Origin: an uncultured Armatimonadota bacterium
Lineage (GTDB): Bacteria > Armatimonadota > Fimbriimonadia > Fimbriimonadales > Fimbriimonadaceae
Assembly: GCA_903833215.1 (NCBI GenBank)
Contig: CAILEM010000153.1
Location: 124,001 to 188,000 of the forward strand
Reading direction: 5' to 3'
DNA: 64,000 nucleotides
Shown: one piece after another, positions 7,715 through 16,376 of the stretch
How positions within the stretch are numbered: position 1 is the first letter of the stretch
Layout of the letters: each line of letters opens with the position of its first letter
Translations under genes and position numbers: made by a program
Notes under the pieces: generated by a model
Database searches by the model: none
Told to the model about the DNA's origin: nothing
Seen by the model: only the letters and a program-made list of their open reading frames with translations

Positions 7715-9754
7715 CTATTTGATGGCCAACAGGCCCAGCTCGGTAGCCACATAGAGTGTCCCGTCACTCCCAATTACTGGACAACCTAAAATGGGCGAGC
7801 CCACTGGCAATCTCCACTTAATCGCCCCCGATGAACTGACCGCAATGACCTCATGAACCTGAGAAGTCCAGCCACCTGGACCGATGTAGACAGTACCATC
7901 GGAGCCAAGCGTTGGCCAGTCGAACTGCAGAGATCCAAGGACGTTGGTGTTTATGTTCCAGACTTTGCTTCCCGTCGGGCTCACTGCCGCGAGACCGTTC
8001 ATTGTCCGAACATAAATCGTTCCATCTTTACCAATGCAGGGGGATGTGGTCATTTCGATTGAGCTTTCAAGTTTGCAACTCCATTTCGACTTGCCAGCTG
8101 CTGTGACAGCGTACAGTGTCGGACTCGTGATAATCCCACCGGCATACCCGAGGGCATAAATTGTTCCATCGGATCCTACCGACGGCGATCCAATCAATGT
8201 CGCACCCGGCTTCTGACTCCATTTTGCTGATCCATTGGGATTGAGTGCAACGATGCGGGATACCTCTTCAGCCGTGCACATGTAGATCGTTCCATCAGTG
8301 CCCAATGCTGGCGATGAAGAGACGTTTGGCAGATTCTGCACCCACTTTTGGGTGCCATCAGGATTTATGGCGTAGAAATTGTTGACTGTAGGCACATATA
8401 TCGTGCCGTCGGCCGCAATAGTGGGGCACCCCTTGCATGGATCGGTAAGAAGAGGGAAACGCCACTTCTCGCTTCCAGACTTTGTGAACGCGTAGAATGC
8501 GCCTAATCCTGGAGCGTAGATCGTCCCATCTGACGAAACAACGGGGGAAAAACCTCCTAATCCGATGGTCGCATGCCATAGCTCGTACCCGTCACTAGCG
8601 ATTGCGTGAAGGCGTCCGTCAGATGCTGTGTAGTAGATCGAACCGTCGGAGCCGATGACTGGTGACGTCGCTGCGTCCGCACCTCCAGAAGTATCTGGTG
8701 TGATTGAAAAGAACCACTTCTGATCGCCGCTTGCGCCAAAGCCTTTCCCGCGACATGTGCCGGATACGTCACCACGAGCCGTTGGCCATGCTGAATTGGC
8801 GAGTCCTGATCCACCTGAGTCAGCCGGCTGGATAGCTAGCGTTGCGGAAGAAGATGTCCCGTTCGATGTTGCCGTGATATTAGCCGTGACAGCCTGTGAG
8901 GCCTTTTGGGTCGCTACGGTGAAAGTAGTGTTATCACTTCCAGCCGGGACGGTGATGGTTGCTGGTACCGAAGCAGAAGCGTTACTGCACTTGATGGAAC
9001 ACGTGACTCCTCCTGAGGGTGCGGGCCCCGAGAGGGTTACTGTTGCCGTGCTGGGACTCCCGCCTTTGACGGCATCCGGGTTGAGTATTAAGGATGTGAT
9101 TCCTAAAGGAGTCAGGGTCAGTGGCATCCCGATCTTTGCTGTTCCAAGTGTAACGGTGATCGTGCTAGTGGATTTGCTGGCGACCGACTTGGTAGTAATG
9201 GCGAAAGTGACAGAGGTAGCTCCCGCCTCCACGTTGACTTTGCTTGGGACGGATGCAGAGCTTGTGCTGGACTTAATGCCAATGGCAGTTCCTCCCAGCG
9301 GCGCAGCGCCACTGAGCCGAATGGTTCCAATGGACGAACTTCCACCGATGACAGTGGATGGGTTGAGGGTTAGTGCCGCGAGGGAGGGAGGATTGACCTT
9401 AAGGCTGGCTGTAGCCTTGAAAGTTCCAGACTTACCGGTGAGTGTGACAGTCGTTGGCGCGGCAACCGGCGAGGTGGTTGCATTGAACGTGATCGACTTG
9501 GAGCCGGCGGGAACGGTGACGCTTTCAGGTACGGTGGCGGCTCGACTACTGCTCGTTACGCTGACGGCGAATCCTCCGGAAGGGGCTGCTTTGCTGATCG
9601 AGATGGTACCGGTCGAGCCAGATCCTCCTATGACTGAACTTGGGTTGAGCTTGATGGACGAGAGGGTCTGACTTCTCGCGATTGTTCCGCTCACGGCAAT
9701 CATGACCATTAGCGTGAGACAAGCAAGATAGGATTTCCTAGAAAGGATATTCAT
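7715..9754 (-). CDS. Secreted protein with three Ig-like/Calx-type repeats and a PQQ-like beta-propeller
   Basis: 679 residues. The first ~30 form a signal peptide (LACLTLMVMIAVSGTIARSQ). Residues ~32-310 hold three tandem ~90-residue repeats, each with 'LNPSxVxGGSxSxGTxxLSGxAPxGG' followed by 'VPxxVxVPAGSxxxTF'. This is a beta-sandwich repeat common in secreted proteins of Armatimonadota and Acidobacteria. After a linker (PTARGDVSGTCRGKG) the remainder is a beta-propeller built from repeats of the form 'SPxxGSDGTIYxxxxxGxLxAIxxxGxxKW', as in PQQ-binding-like/BamB-type propellers. It is probably an exported surface or periplasmic protein; no catalytic residues are recognised. It is convergent with the gene ending at 7413. 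Confidence 0.85.
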   Translation of the reverse strand: MNILSRKSYLACLTLMVMIAVSGTIARSQTLSSIKLNPSSVIGGSGSTGTISISKAAPSGGFAVSVTSSSRAATVPESVTVPAGSKSITFNATTSPVAAPTTVTLTGKSGTFKATASLKVNPPSLAALTLNPSTVIGGSSSIGTIRLSGAAPLGGTAIGIKSSTSSASVPSKVNVEAGATSVTFAITTKSVASKSTSTITVTLGTAKIGMPLTLTPLGITSLILNPDAVKGGSPSTATVTLSGPAPSGGVTCSIKCSNASASVPATITVPAGSDNTTFTVATQKASQAVTANITATSNGTSSSATLAIQPADSGGSGLANSAWPTARGDVSGTCRGKGFGASGDQKWFFSITPDTSGGADAATSPVIGSDGSIYYTASDGRLHAIASDGYELWHATIGLGGFSPVVSSDGTIYAPGLGAFYAFTKSGSEKWRFPLLTDPCKGCPTIAADGTIYVPTVNNFYAINPDGTQKWVQNLPNVSSSPALGTDGTIYMCTAEEVSRIVALNPNGSAKWSQKPGATLIGSPSVGSDGTIYALGYAGGIITSPTLYAVTAAGKSKWSCKLESSIEMTTSPCIGKDGTIYVRTMNGLAAVSPTGSKVWNINTNVLGSLQFDWPTLGSDGTVYIGPGGWTSQVHEVIAVSSSGAIKWRLPVGSPILGCPVIGSDGTLYVATELGLLAIK

Positions 9755-10401
9755 GAATAAATGGATCTCCGAAATTTGGGGCAGATGCCCCTGACAGCAT
9801 AACTAGAGAGAAATCGAACCCTGATCTTAGTAGAAATGGATGCAATTTTCCAAGTGAAATAAGTGCAATTGAAACTCGCGAAATTCATTCATCGGCAATT
9901 GACTAATCTGCCAATCTCAAATGTTCTCGGAATCTAAATTAATATTGCTACATTTTTCGGCGAGGTTGCGACGCTTCGCTACTGACTCTTAACAGGATTT
10001 CGAATGTTGGATATAGGGCTTTTGGACCGCAAAGGCCTTCATAAGTATTTCATCGATGAATCGCACACTCCTCTTTCCAACACGCGGAGGCACGATGAAT
10101 ATCCATCACAAACAGATCCCACAGCCCGACCAATGTTTCGGCCCTAGTGCAAGACTTGTTCGCTGCAGGTTCAAAAGTCACTAGAGGGATGTCAGCGAAT
10201 CTCATGACGCAGAATTAGCGACTTGGCTAAATAGGCCGACCGTGGAATCATTTGGCCGTTCTTGCCATTCCCGAAAAGGGCTTTCCTCGAGGCCCCGATC
10301 ACCAAATTGACCACCGGAAACCACAATTTACGCACGAAATTAGCACCCTCGTCACTACTTTTGACTTGCCATCAAATATATCAAATCGCCCCTAGAGACT
10401 G
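9755..10401. other. Long intergenic region upstream of the heme operon
   Basis: About 650 bases between two divergently transcribed genes, noticeably AT-richer than the flanks from about 9830 to 9960. No convincing open frame, tRNA or terminator was found. It should hold the promoters of the secreted propeller gene (minus) and of the heme operon (plus). A TTGACT hexamer at 10361 lies upstream of hemA, but no acceptable -10 box sits at the right distance, so no promoter is called. Confidence 0.5.
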
Positions 10402-11778
10402 TTGGATAACCTTATGAATGTTGTGTCGCACCGAACAGACGGAATGATTGGCGTAAGGGATCAAGATCTCGCTCCAACTGGAGAGTGCCCATTCCGACAG
10501 GAGCACGACAATTGCCGGTCTGCATTTACCCCCATCGGGTTGATCGGAATTAGCTATCACACCGCAACGCTGCAGATTCGGAGCAAGGTAGGAGTCGTCG
10601 CGACTCGAATGAACCACATTCTCCGCCGATTTGACCGCACGGGATTCGAAGAGTGTGTCGTGCTTTCCACCTGCAACCGCACCGAAGTCTATTTTGTGGG
10701 AGGCTCCCATGCCGAAGCTGAGGCGATCCTAGCTGACGAAGCCGGCATTTCCTTCGATGACCTCGAACCCCATATCTATGCAAAGTCGGGGGCAAATGCG
10801 GCGCACCACCTCTTCGGCGTAGCGAGCGGACTCGATTCTGCTGTCCTTGGGGAGACTGAGATCTTGGCCCAAATTAAGGGTGCGGTCGCAACGTCACGAA
10901 CTGAAGGCATGGTTGGTCGACACCTCGATTTCCTAATCCGATGCAGCCAGGCCGCCAGTCGACGCGTTAGAACCGAAACGGAGCTCTGCCGAAACGTCAC
11001 ATCGGTTGGCTCACTCGCCGTTCGTGACGCAGACAAGAGTATCGGTGGTCTTGCTGGGAAAGTTGTCGTCGTCCTCGGAGCGGGCAAGATTGCCGAGCGA
11101 GTCGCTAAAGACTTGGTATCTGCCCAAACAATGAGCATTATTTTCGTAAACCGAACCCTTGCCAACGCCGAGAGCCTAGCCCTCAAATACGGTGGGGAAG
11201 CAAGGCCAATGGGTGACCTAGAATCAAGCCTCCGAGAAGCAGACGTCGTCTTCACGGCCGCATCCTGTGAGGACCCAATCATCGATTCAGCTCTCGTCGA
11301 ACGAGTCAGTGGCACTCGTGCAAGCAGACCACTCACCCTAGTCGATTTGGGCGTCCCTCGAAATACGCATGCCTCCGCTTCGGAAATCCCGAACTGGGAA
11401 GTACTCGACATGGATGCGATCATGGGACACTGCGGAGAGAACTCAGCCAAGCGAGCGGCATCCATTCCTCGTGCACTCGAAATCATGGGCGAAGAGCTCG
11501 ACGAGTACTTGACCGAGTGCTCAAGACGAGCAGCTTCTCCAACGATCGAAGCCCTGGTGAAATACGGTAACCACGTCAAAGAAGAGAACTTGACCTGGGC
11601 TCATTCAAAGCTTTCTCACCTAAGTGAAAAGGACCTTAAGGTCGTTTCCGATCTCGCAACTCGAATGGTTAAAGGATTCCTACAGAGCCCCATCAAGGAG
11701 CTCAAAGAGGAAGTGACAACGGATCATTGCCGAGAAGCCATCCTAAAACTGTTCCACATCGAAGCCGGAGGAAATTAA
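10402..11778 (+). CDS. hemA: Glutamyl-tRNA reductase HemA
   Basis: First committed step of C5-pathway tetrapyrrole synthesis: NADPH reduction of glutamyl-tRNA to glutamate-1-semialdehyde. The conserved protein starts at IGLIGISYHTATLQIRSK. It shows the catalytic cysteine in STCNRTEVYF, the signature GLDSAVLGETEILAQIK, the Rossmann loop GAGKIAERVAKDL and the C-terminal dimerisation helix region. The given start is a TTG and adds 46 residues of atypical sequence before the conserved domain. Alternative in-frame starts are ATG at 10414 or 10444, or TTG at 10540 just before IGISYH; none has a good ribosome binding site, so the start is uncertain. First gene of the heme operon; hemC begins within 2 bases of its stop. 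Confidence 0.95.
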   Translation: MDNLMNVVSHRTDGMIGVRDQDLAPTGECPFRQEHDNCRSAFTPIGLIGISYHTATLQIRSKVGVVATRMNHILRRFDRTGFEECVVLSTCNRTEVYFVGGSHAEAEAILADEAGISFDDLEPHIYAKSGANAAHHLFGVASGLDSAVLGETEILAQIKGAVATSRTEGMVGRHLDFLIRCSQAASRRVRTETELCRNVTSVGSLAVRDADKSIGGLAGKVVVVLGAGKIAERVAKDLVSAQTMSIIFVNRTLANAESLALKYGGEARPMGDLESSLREADVVFTAASCEDPIIDSALVERVSGTRASRPLTLVDLGVPRNTHASASEIPNWEVLDMDAIMGHCGENSAKRAASIPRALEIMGEELDEYLTECSRRAASPTIEALVKYGNHVKEENLTWAHSKLSHLSEKDLKVVSDLATRMVKGFLQSPIKELKEEVTTDHCREAILKLFHIEAGGN

Positions 11779-11779
11779 T

Positions 11780-12706
11780 ATCGGCAACCCAAAAGTCATC
11801 CGCTTGGGAACGCGCGGCAGCAGACTTGCCCTCTGTCAAGCAAACGCCATCCAGGACTCCATACAAACCGCTTACCCAGAAATGGAAGTCGAGATCGTAA
11901 CGATCAAGACGAGCGGAGACAAGGGCAACTACGAAGTACTTGGCGCATTCGTCAAAGAGATTCAGGAATCGCTTCTCGCCGGTGACATCGACATTGCACA
12001 GCACTGTCTGAAAGATCTACCGACTCAGCCAGTTCCTGGTCTCACGTTTGCCGCCTATCTCCCACGCGAGGACACCTCCGATGGCATCATCACTCGAGGA
12101 CCAAGCTGGGAAGATCTACCCGCCGGAGCCATTATCGGAACCGGTAGCGTTCGACGTACCTCCCAGATCGCAGCGATTCGACCGGATGTGCAGTTTAAGC
12201 CACTCACCGGAAACGTCGATACTCGTCTTCGCAAGCTGCAGGAAGGGGTCTACGATGCCATCGTACTCGCCACCGCAGGTTTGAAGCGTCTTGGTGTTCT
12301 AGAGAATTGGGCCGAGTCGGAATACGCAGGCCTCAGAATCGAACCTCTCCAAATTCTCCCCGCGGCTGGCCAAGCTGTCATCGTGCTCGAAGTCGCCCAG
12401 GGCTCGTTTGTTGAGCCACTGCTCGCCCAGTTTAGCGACGAGGACACTCGTCAAGCCTCCAGTGCGGAGCGCGCCTTCCTTCGGCATTTCGGAACCGGAT
12501 GTTCCGTGCCGGTCGCAGCTCAAGCAGTGGTTTCAGGAACCTCCATTCGCCTCGATGGACTCGTTGCGTCGCCCGACGGCAAAACGATCTTGCGCGGTAC
12601 AGAAATCGGCGAGGCCCGCGACGCCGAACAGATTGGGATTGAACTTGCCACCAGCCTATGCGCCCAGGGAGCAAGAGAACTCATCCCTGGAGGCATCACA
12701 AGTTGA
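11780..12706 (+). CDS. hemC: Hydroxymethylbilane synthase HemC, probably starting at a non-AUG codon
   Basis: Porphobilinogen deaminase, polymerising four porphobilinogens to hydroxymethylbilane. Conserved features: LGTRGSRLALCQANAIQ near the N-terminus, HCLKDLPTQP, RRTSQIAAIRPDVQ, GNVDTRLRKLQEG, and the dipyrromethane-cofactor cysteine in GTGCSVPVAAQA. The frame has no ATG or GTG before the conserved core. A TTG at 11804 would start at the core itself and has no ribosome binding site. A strong GGAGGA at 11767-11772 sits 7 bases before an in-frame ATC at 11780 (an ATT at 11774 is also in frame). Starting at ATC gives IGNPKVIRLGTRGS and 308 residues, the normal family length. The gene therefore appears to use a rare start codon, overlapping the end of hemA in its signals. 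Confidence 0.93.
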   Translation: MGNPKVIRLGTRGSRLALCQANAIQDSIQTAYPEMEVEIVTIKTSGDKGNYEVLGAFVKEIQESLLAGDIDIAQHCLKDLPTQPVPGLTFAAYLPREDTSDGIITRGPSWEDLPAGAIIGTGSVRRTSQIAAIRPDVQFKPLTGNVDTRLRKLQEGVYDAIVLATAGLKRLGVLENWAESEYAGLRIEPLQILPAAGQAVIVLEVAQGSFVEPLLAQFSDEDTRQASSAERAFLRHFGTGCSVPVAAQAVVSGTSIRLDGLVASPDGKTILRGTEIGEARDAEQIGIELATSLCAQGARELIPGGITS

Positions 12707-13476
12707 GCCAACCTTTAGCTGGCCTCAGAATTCTGATCACCCGTCCGAGAGGACAGGCATCGCAACTCGCCGATAAGCTCGTTGAACTGGGCGCGATTCC
12801 CGTTCAACTCCCGGCGATCGAGATTGCGGCACCACTTGACTTCACTGAATTCGACGCCGCATTACGCGACCTTAAGCGATATGACTGGGTCGTACTGACG
12901 AGCGTCAATGGGGTCGCCGCGGTTAGCCGACGTATGCAACAGCTTGCCTTGTCGCCGGATTTGCTGTCGTCGCGGAAGCTAGCTGTCATCGGTCCATCGA
13001 CGGCGGAATCACTCAAGGCTGCGTTCCGAGAACCGGACCTGGTGCCTCACGAATATGTTTCTGAGGCTTTAGCTGCCACGCTTGGTGAAGTCAAGGGGAA
13101 GAACTTCTTACTTCTTCGTGCCGATATCGCCCGAAAAGATCTTGCCGAAGACCTCAAAAAGAAAGGGGCAAAGGTTACCGAAGTCGCGGTGTATCGCATC
13201 GTGACCGAGGAAAGCTCGCGCCTCTCAGAAACGGAACCGCGACCGAACTACATCACTCTTACGAGTTCAGCCTCGGCTCATGCCACTCTGGCAAAGCTCC
13301 GAGAAGCGGGACGCGAAGACTGGATGAAGAAGGTTCCGATTGCCTGCATTGGACCGATCACGGCCCAAACCGTTCGCGACCTCGGTTACAAGGTCGCCGT
13401 CGGTGCCGATGAGTACACCATTCCTGGTCTCGTCGAAGCCATTATCAAACACGCCAAGGGGGTCGCACGTGCCTAA
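12703..13476 (+). CDS. hemD: Uroporphyrinogen-III synthase HemD
   Basis: 257 residues, cyclising hydroxymethylbilane with D-ring inversion to uroporphyrinogen III. The start is set at the TTG of a TTGA overlap with the hemC stop, preceded by GGAGG about 9 bases upstream; the mature N-terminus SQPLAGLRILITRPRGQASQLADKL is typical. Other family features are YDWVVLTSVNGVAAVSRR, KLAVIGPSTAESL, NFLLLRADIARKDLAEDLKKKGAKVTEVAVYRIV, YITLTSSASAHATL and IACIGPITAQTVRDLGYKVAVGADEYTIPGLVEAI. HemD is poorly conserved in general but this match is clear. It is translationally coupled to both neighbours. Confidence 0.93.
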   Translation: MSQPLAGLRILITRPRGQASQLADKLVELGAIPVQLPAIEIAAPLDFTEFDAALRDLKRYDWVVLTSVNGVAAVSRRMQQLALSPDLLSSRKLAVIGPSTAESLKAAFREPDLVPHEYVSEALAATLGEVKGKNFLLLRADIARKDLAEDLKKKGAKVTEVAVYRIVTEESSRLSETEPRPNYITLTSSASAHATLAKLREAGREDWMKKVPIACIGPITAQTVRDLGYKVAVGADEYTIPGLVEAIIKHAKGVARA

Positions 13477-14437
13477 CCGACTTCGAAGGATGCGACGAAC
13501 GGAATCTTTGCGAGCACTTGTTCGCGAAACGTCCGTTCGAGCTTCCGACCTTATCTATCCGATATTCGTTCGTGAAGGACAAACAGAACCCGAACCGATC
13601 GCTTCCATGCCCGGTCAATCGCGGCTTCCTATTTCCTCTCTCGCCGAAGAAGCCAAGAAGATCCAAGATCTTGGAGTGGGAGCAGTCCTTATTTTCGGAC
13701 TTCCCTCTCACAAAGACGATCAAGCAAGTTCAAGCTCAGACCCAAACGGGGTAGTGCAAAACGCCATTCGAACCATCAAAGCAGCAACACCTGACCTCGT
13801 CGTCATGACCGATGTGTGTGTTTGTGCTTACGTGCCCCACGGACACTGCGGAGTGCTTAAAGGCCACGAAGTCGACAACGATGCTTCGCTTTTCTTGTTG
13901 GCAAACATGGCAGTGTCGCATGCGGCAGCGGGTGCCGATGTGGTTGCCCCCTCTTCCATGATGGACGAGCAAGTTTTGGCCCTTCGAACGGCGCTTAACG
14001 CCAACGGATTCTTCAACACAGCCGTCATGGCCTATTCGGCAAAGTTTAGCTCGGCATTCTATGGTCCCTTTCGAGAAGCCGCCGATTCTGCCCCGAGCTT
14101 TGGGGATCGAGCTAGCTACCAGCATGACTATGCGAATGCGCGCCACGCTCGCCGTGAACTCATTCAAGACATCACCGAGGGTGCTGATATCCTCATGGTG
14201 AAACCCGGAATCGCCTATCTCGACATCGTCCTACGAGCTCGAGAGATTTCGGACTTGCCTATCGCTGCTTACGCCGTAAGCGGCGAGTACTCGATGATCA
14301 AGGCCGCCGCCGAAAGGGGCTGGCTTGACGAGAAGAAAATCGTTTTGGAAACCCTCACCGCCTTTCGACGGGCAGGAGCGGATCTCATCATCACTTACCA
14401 CGCAAAGGAGGCCGCATCATGGCTCAACAACAACTAA
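13469..14437 (+). CDS. hemB: Delta-aminolevulinic acid dehydratase (porphobilinogen synthase) HemB
   Basis: 322 residues, condensing two 5-aminolevulinates to porphobilinogen. A GTG start at 13469 overlaps the end of hemD and has a purine-rich AAGGGGG upstream. It yields VPNRLRRMRRTESLRALVRET, the normal HemB N-terminus; a longer upstream extension inside hemD is not believable. The metal-binding cysteines DVCVCAYVPHGHCG mark the zinc-type active site. The two Schiff-base lysines lie in VMAYSAKFSSAFYGPF and ILMVKPGIAYLDI. Octamer-type residues RDRAS-like (GDRASYQHDYAN) are present. The gene sits between hemD and hemQ, with overlaps on both sides. Confidence 0.96.
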   Translation: MPNRLRRMRRTESLRALVRETSVRASDLIYPIFVREGQTEPEPIASMPGQSRLPISSLAEEAKKIQDLGVGAVLIFGLPSHKDDQASSSSDPNGVVQNAIRTIKAATPDLVVMTDVCVCAYVPHGHCGVLKGHEVDNDASLFLLANMAVSHAAAGADVVAPSSMMDEQVLALRTALNANGFFNTAVMAYSAKFSSAFYGPFREAADSAPSFGDRASYQHDYANARHARRELIQDITEGADILMVKPGIAYLDIVLRAREISDLPIAAYAVSGEYSMIKAAAERGWLDEKKIVLETLTAFRRAGADLIITYHAKEAASWLNNN

Positions 14438-15090
14438 ATATCTATGCGACCTACGCTTACACCGATGCCTATTGGGCCCTATCGCCTGAAGATCAAAAAG
14501 CGTTCCGGTCCAAGCTTTCATCTGAGGCCATAGCTCTTGGCCACGGCACTCACTTTTACTCCGTTTTCCCCTGCCGCGCAGATGCAGACTTTATGATCTG
14601 GTCCGCTTGGATTGCAGAAGAACCAGAAGTATCTGCAAAGGCACTCGTCGACTACAACCAGATTGCCGACGGCTGGCGACGGTATATCAAGCCCGTACAG
14701 ATTCTTTGGGGCTTCACTCGGCCATCGATGTACTCCCGTGGAAAGAGCGAGCAGGACATGGATGCGTTCGATGAATCGCGATGCAAGTTCTTCATCGTGT
14801 ATCCATTCACCAAGACCAAAGAGTGGTACTTGATGGGTGTCGATGCGCGACAGGGCATGATGAACGAGCACATCAAAATCGGCAAGCAGTACTTTGACGT
14901 AAAGCAACTCTTGCTCTACTCGTTCGGCCTTCAAGACCAAGAGTTCGTTGTGTCGTACGAAGTCGAGAATCCGGTTCGCTTCTCTGAGTTGGTAAATGCG
15001 CTTCGCGGTGCCGAGGGACGGCGCTACACAGCTGCCGATACGCCACTCGTCACCGGCGTTCACCTGAAGCCGGAGGAGTTCGTTCGATGA
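14419..15090 (+). CDS. hemQ: Coproheme decarboxylase HemQ/ChdC (chlorite-dismutase family)
   Basis: 223 residues of the chlorite-dismutase/HemQ family. In HemQ the enzyme decarboxylates coproheme to heme b with peroxide. The diagnostic YPFTK (Y128, K132) matches the Tyr-Pro-Met-x-Lys active site of characterised HemQ proteins. H151 in MMNEHIKIGKQY is the likely proximal heme ligand, and RRYTAADTPLVTG is the conserved C-terminal strand. There is no distal arginine typical of true chlorite dismutase in the expected context. It overlaps hemB by 19 bases and shares ATGA with hemL. Together with HemH this implies the coproporphyrin-dependent branch, for which a HemY-type oxidase would be needed elsewhere in the genome. 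Confidence 0.92.
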   Translation: MAQQQLNIYATYAYTDAYWALSPEDQKAFRSKLSSEAIALGHGTHFYSVFPCRADADFMIWSAWIAEEPEVSAKALVDYNQIADGWRRYIKPVQILWGFTRPSMYSRGKSEQDMDAFDESRCKFFIVYPFTKTKEWYLMGVDARQGMMNEHIKIGKQYFDVKQLLLYSFGLQDQEFVVSYEVENPVRFSELVNALRGAEGRRYTAADTPLVTGVHLKPEEFVR

Positions 15091-16376
15091 CAAATCGTCC
15101 CAACTCGGAGGCGCTCTACAAGGAAGCCTGCGGCCTTATGCCTGGAGGAGTGAACAGCCCCGTACGCGCATTCAAAGCCGTTGGTGGAACACCTGTTTTC
15201 TTCAAACGAGCGAAAGGTGCCTACCTCTTTGACGCCGATGACCGATCTTATGTCGACTACGTCTCGTCTTGGGGAGCTATCCTGCTCGGACATGCCGACG
15301 ACCGAGTGGTTTCGGCCATTTCAGCGGCTGCAGCCAACGGAACAAGCTTCGGTGCCCCTCACGAAGGTGAAGTTCGCCTGGCTAAAGAGATCATCGAGCG
15401 AGTTGAACCACTGGAGAGGATCCGGTTCGTCAACTCCGGAACCGAGGCAACGCTTGCTGCCATTCGATTGGTTCGCGCGGCGACGGGTCGCAACAAGATA
15501 CTGAAGTTCGAGGGCAACTACCACGGTGCCGTCGACAGCCTCTTGGCAAAAGCCGGTTCGGGTATCGCGACCTTTGGCTTGCCGGATAGCGCCGGAGTGC
15601 CTAAGTCGATTACCCACGATACGTTGCTTGCCAAGTATAACGATGCCGCTAATGTCGAGGAGATCCTCAATGCGAATCGAGGCGAAGTCGCTGCGATTCT
15701 CGTGGAGCCCGTCTCTGGAAACATGGGCCTTGTGCCTCCGAAACCTGGATTCCTGCAAGCTCTCCGACGCCTTTGCGACGAGCACGCGGTGCTTCTCGTT
15801 TTCGATGAAGTCATGACTGGCTTTCGCGTCGCCAAAGGTGGCGCTGCGGAGCGGTTTGGCATCACACCAGACCTACTTTGCATGGGCAAAGTCATCGGTG
15901 GCGGACTGCCCGTCGGTGCTTACGGCGGGCGCAAAGATTTGATGGACCTCGTCGCTCCCCTCGGTCCAATGTATCAAGCAGGCACACTCTCCGGCAATCC
16001 GCTCGCGATGGCAGCCGGATATGCTGCGCTCTCAAATCTCGATCAGGAGCAATATGAAACGCTCGAAACTCTCGGTGCGCGCTTGGAGGCAGGACTGAAC
16101 CAAGCGTGCCAGGGGGAGAGCATCGCTGCCCAAGTGCAGAGGGTTGGATCCATGATTAGCGTCTTCTTTACCGAACAGCCCGTCAATGACTTTGACGAGG
16201 CCAACACCACGAACAAACCTCTCTTCGGGTCGGTGTTCCATTCGATGTTGGACAAGGGCTTTTACTTGCCACCAAGCGCCCTTGAAGCCTGGTTCATGAC
16301 GACTTCGCATACCGAAGCGGATATCGATCGAACCGTTGAAGCGTTTGCCGCCAGCCTTCGGGAAGTGGTCGCTTGA
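15087..16376 (+). CDS. hemL: Glutamate-1-semialdehyde 2,1-aminomutase HemL
   Basis: 429 residues, PLP enzyme converting glutamate-1-semialdehyde to 5-aminolevulinate, the second step of the C5 pathway after HemA. The N-terminal LMPGGVNSPVRAFKAVGGTPVFFKRAKG is highly diagnostic. The PLP lysine is in MGKVIGGGLPVGAYGG, preceded by LLVFDEVMTGFRV, and the glycine-rich SGTEATLAAIRLVRAATGR loop and TLSGNPLAMAAG follow the family pattern. It overlaps hemQ by four bases (ATGA) and its stop overlaps the TTG start of hemE. Confidence 0.97.
   Translation: MTNRPNSEALYKEACGLMPGGVNSPVRAFKAVGGTPVFFKRAKGAYLFDADDRSYVDYVSSWGAILLGHADDRVVSAISAAAANGTSFGAPHEGEVRLAKEIIERVEPLERIRFVNSGTEATLAAIRLVRAATGRNKILKFEGNYHGAVDSLLAKAGSGIATFGLPDSAGVPKSITHDTLLAKYNDAANVEEILNANRGEVAAILVEPVSGNMGLVPPKPGFLQALRRLCDEHAVLLVFDEVMTGFRVAKGGAAERFGITPDLLCMGKVIGGGLPVGAYGGRKDLMDLVAPLGPMYQAGTLSGNPLAMAAGYAALSNLDQEQYETLETLGARLEAGLNQACQGESIAAQVQRVGSMISVFFTEQPVNDFDEANTTNKPLFGSVFHSMLDKGFYLPPSALEAWFMTTSHTEADIDRTVEAFAASLREVVA

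Noticed and set aside
7501-7773. 90-codon minus-strand open frame overlapping the end of the propeller gene
   Set aside because: It starts inside the propeller gene's coding sequence, has low-complexity composition unlike a real protein, and no ribosome binding site.
8757-9671. 304-codon plus-strand open frame
   Set aside because: It is the antisense of the repeat region of the secreted propeller protein; its valine/leucine/alanine-rich sequence reflects the complement of repeated codons.
10361-10401. TTGACT as a hemA promoter -35 box
   Set aside because: No acceptable -10 box at 15-19 bases, so not called.
10776-11579. 267-codon minus-strand frame opposite hemA
   Set aside because: Antisense of a clear hemA coding region; the arginine/serine-rich composition is typical of a shadow frame.
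13340-13468. Upstream extension of hemB
   Set aside because: Overlaps hemD in another frame; the GTG at 13469 starts the conserved protein.
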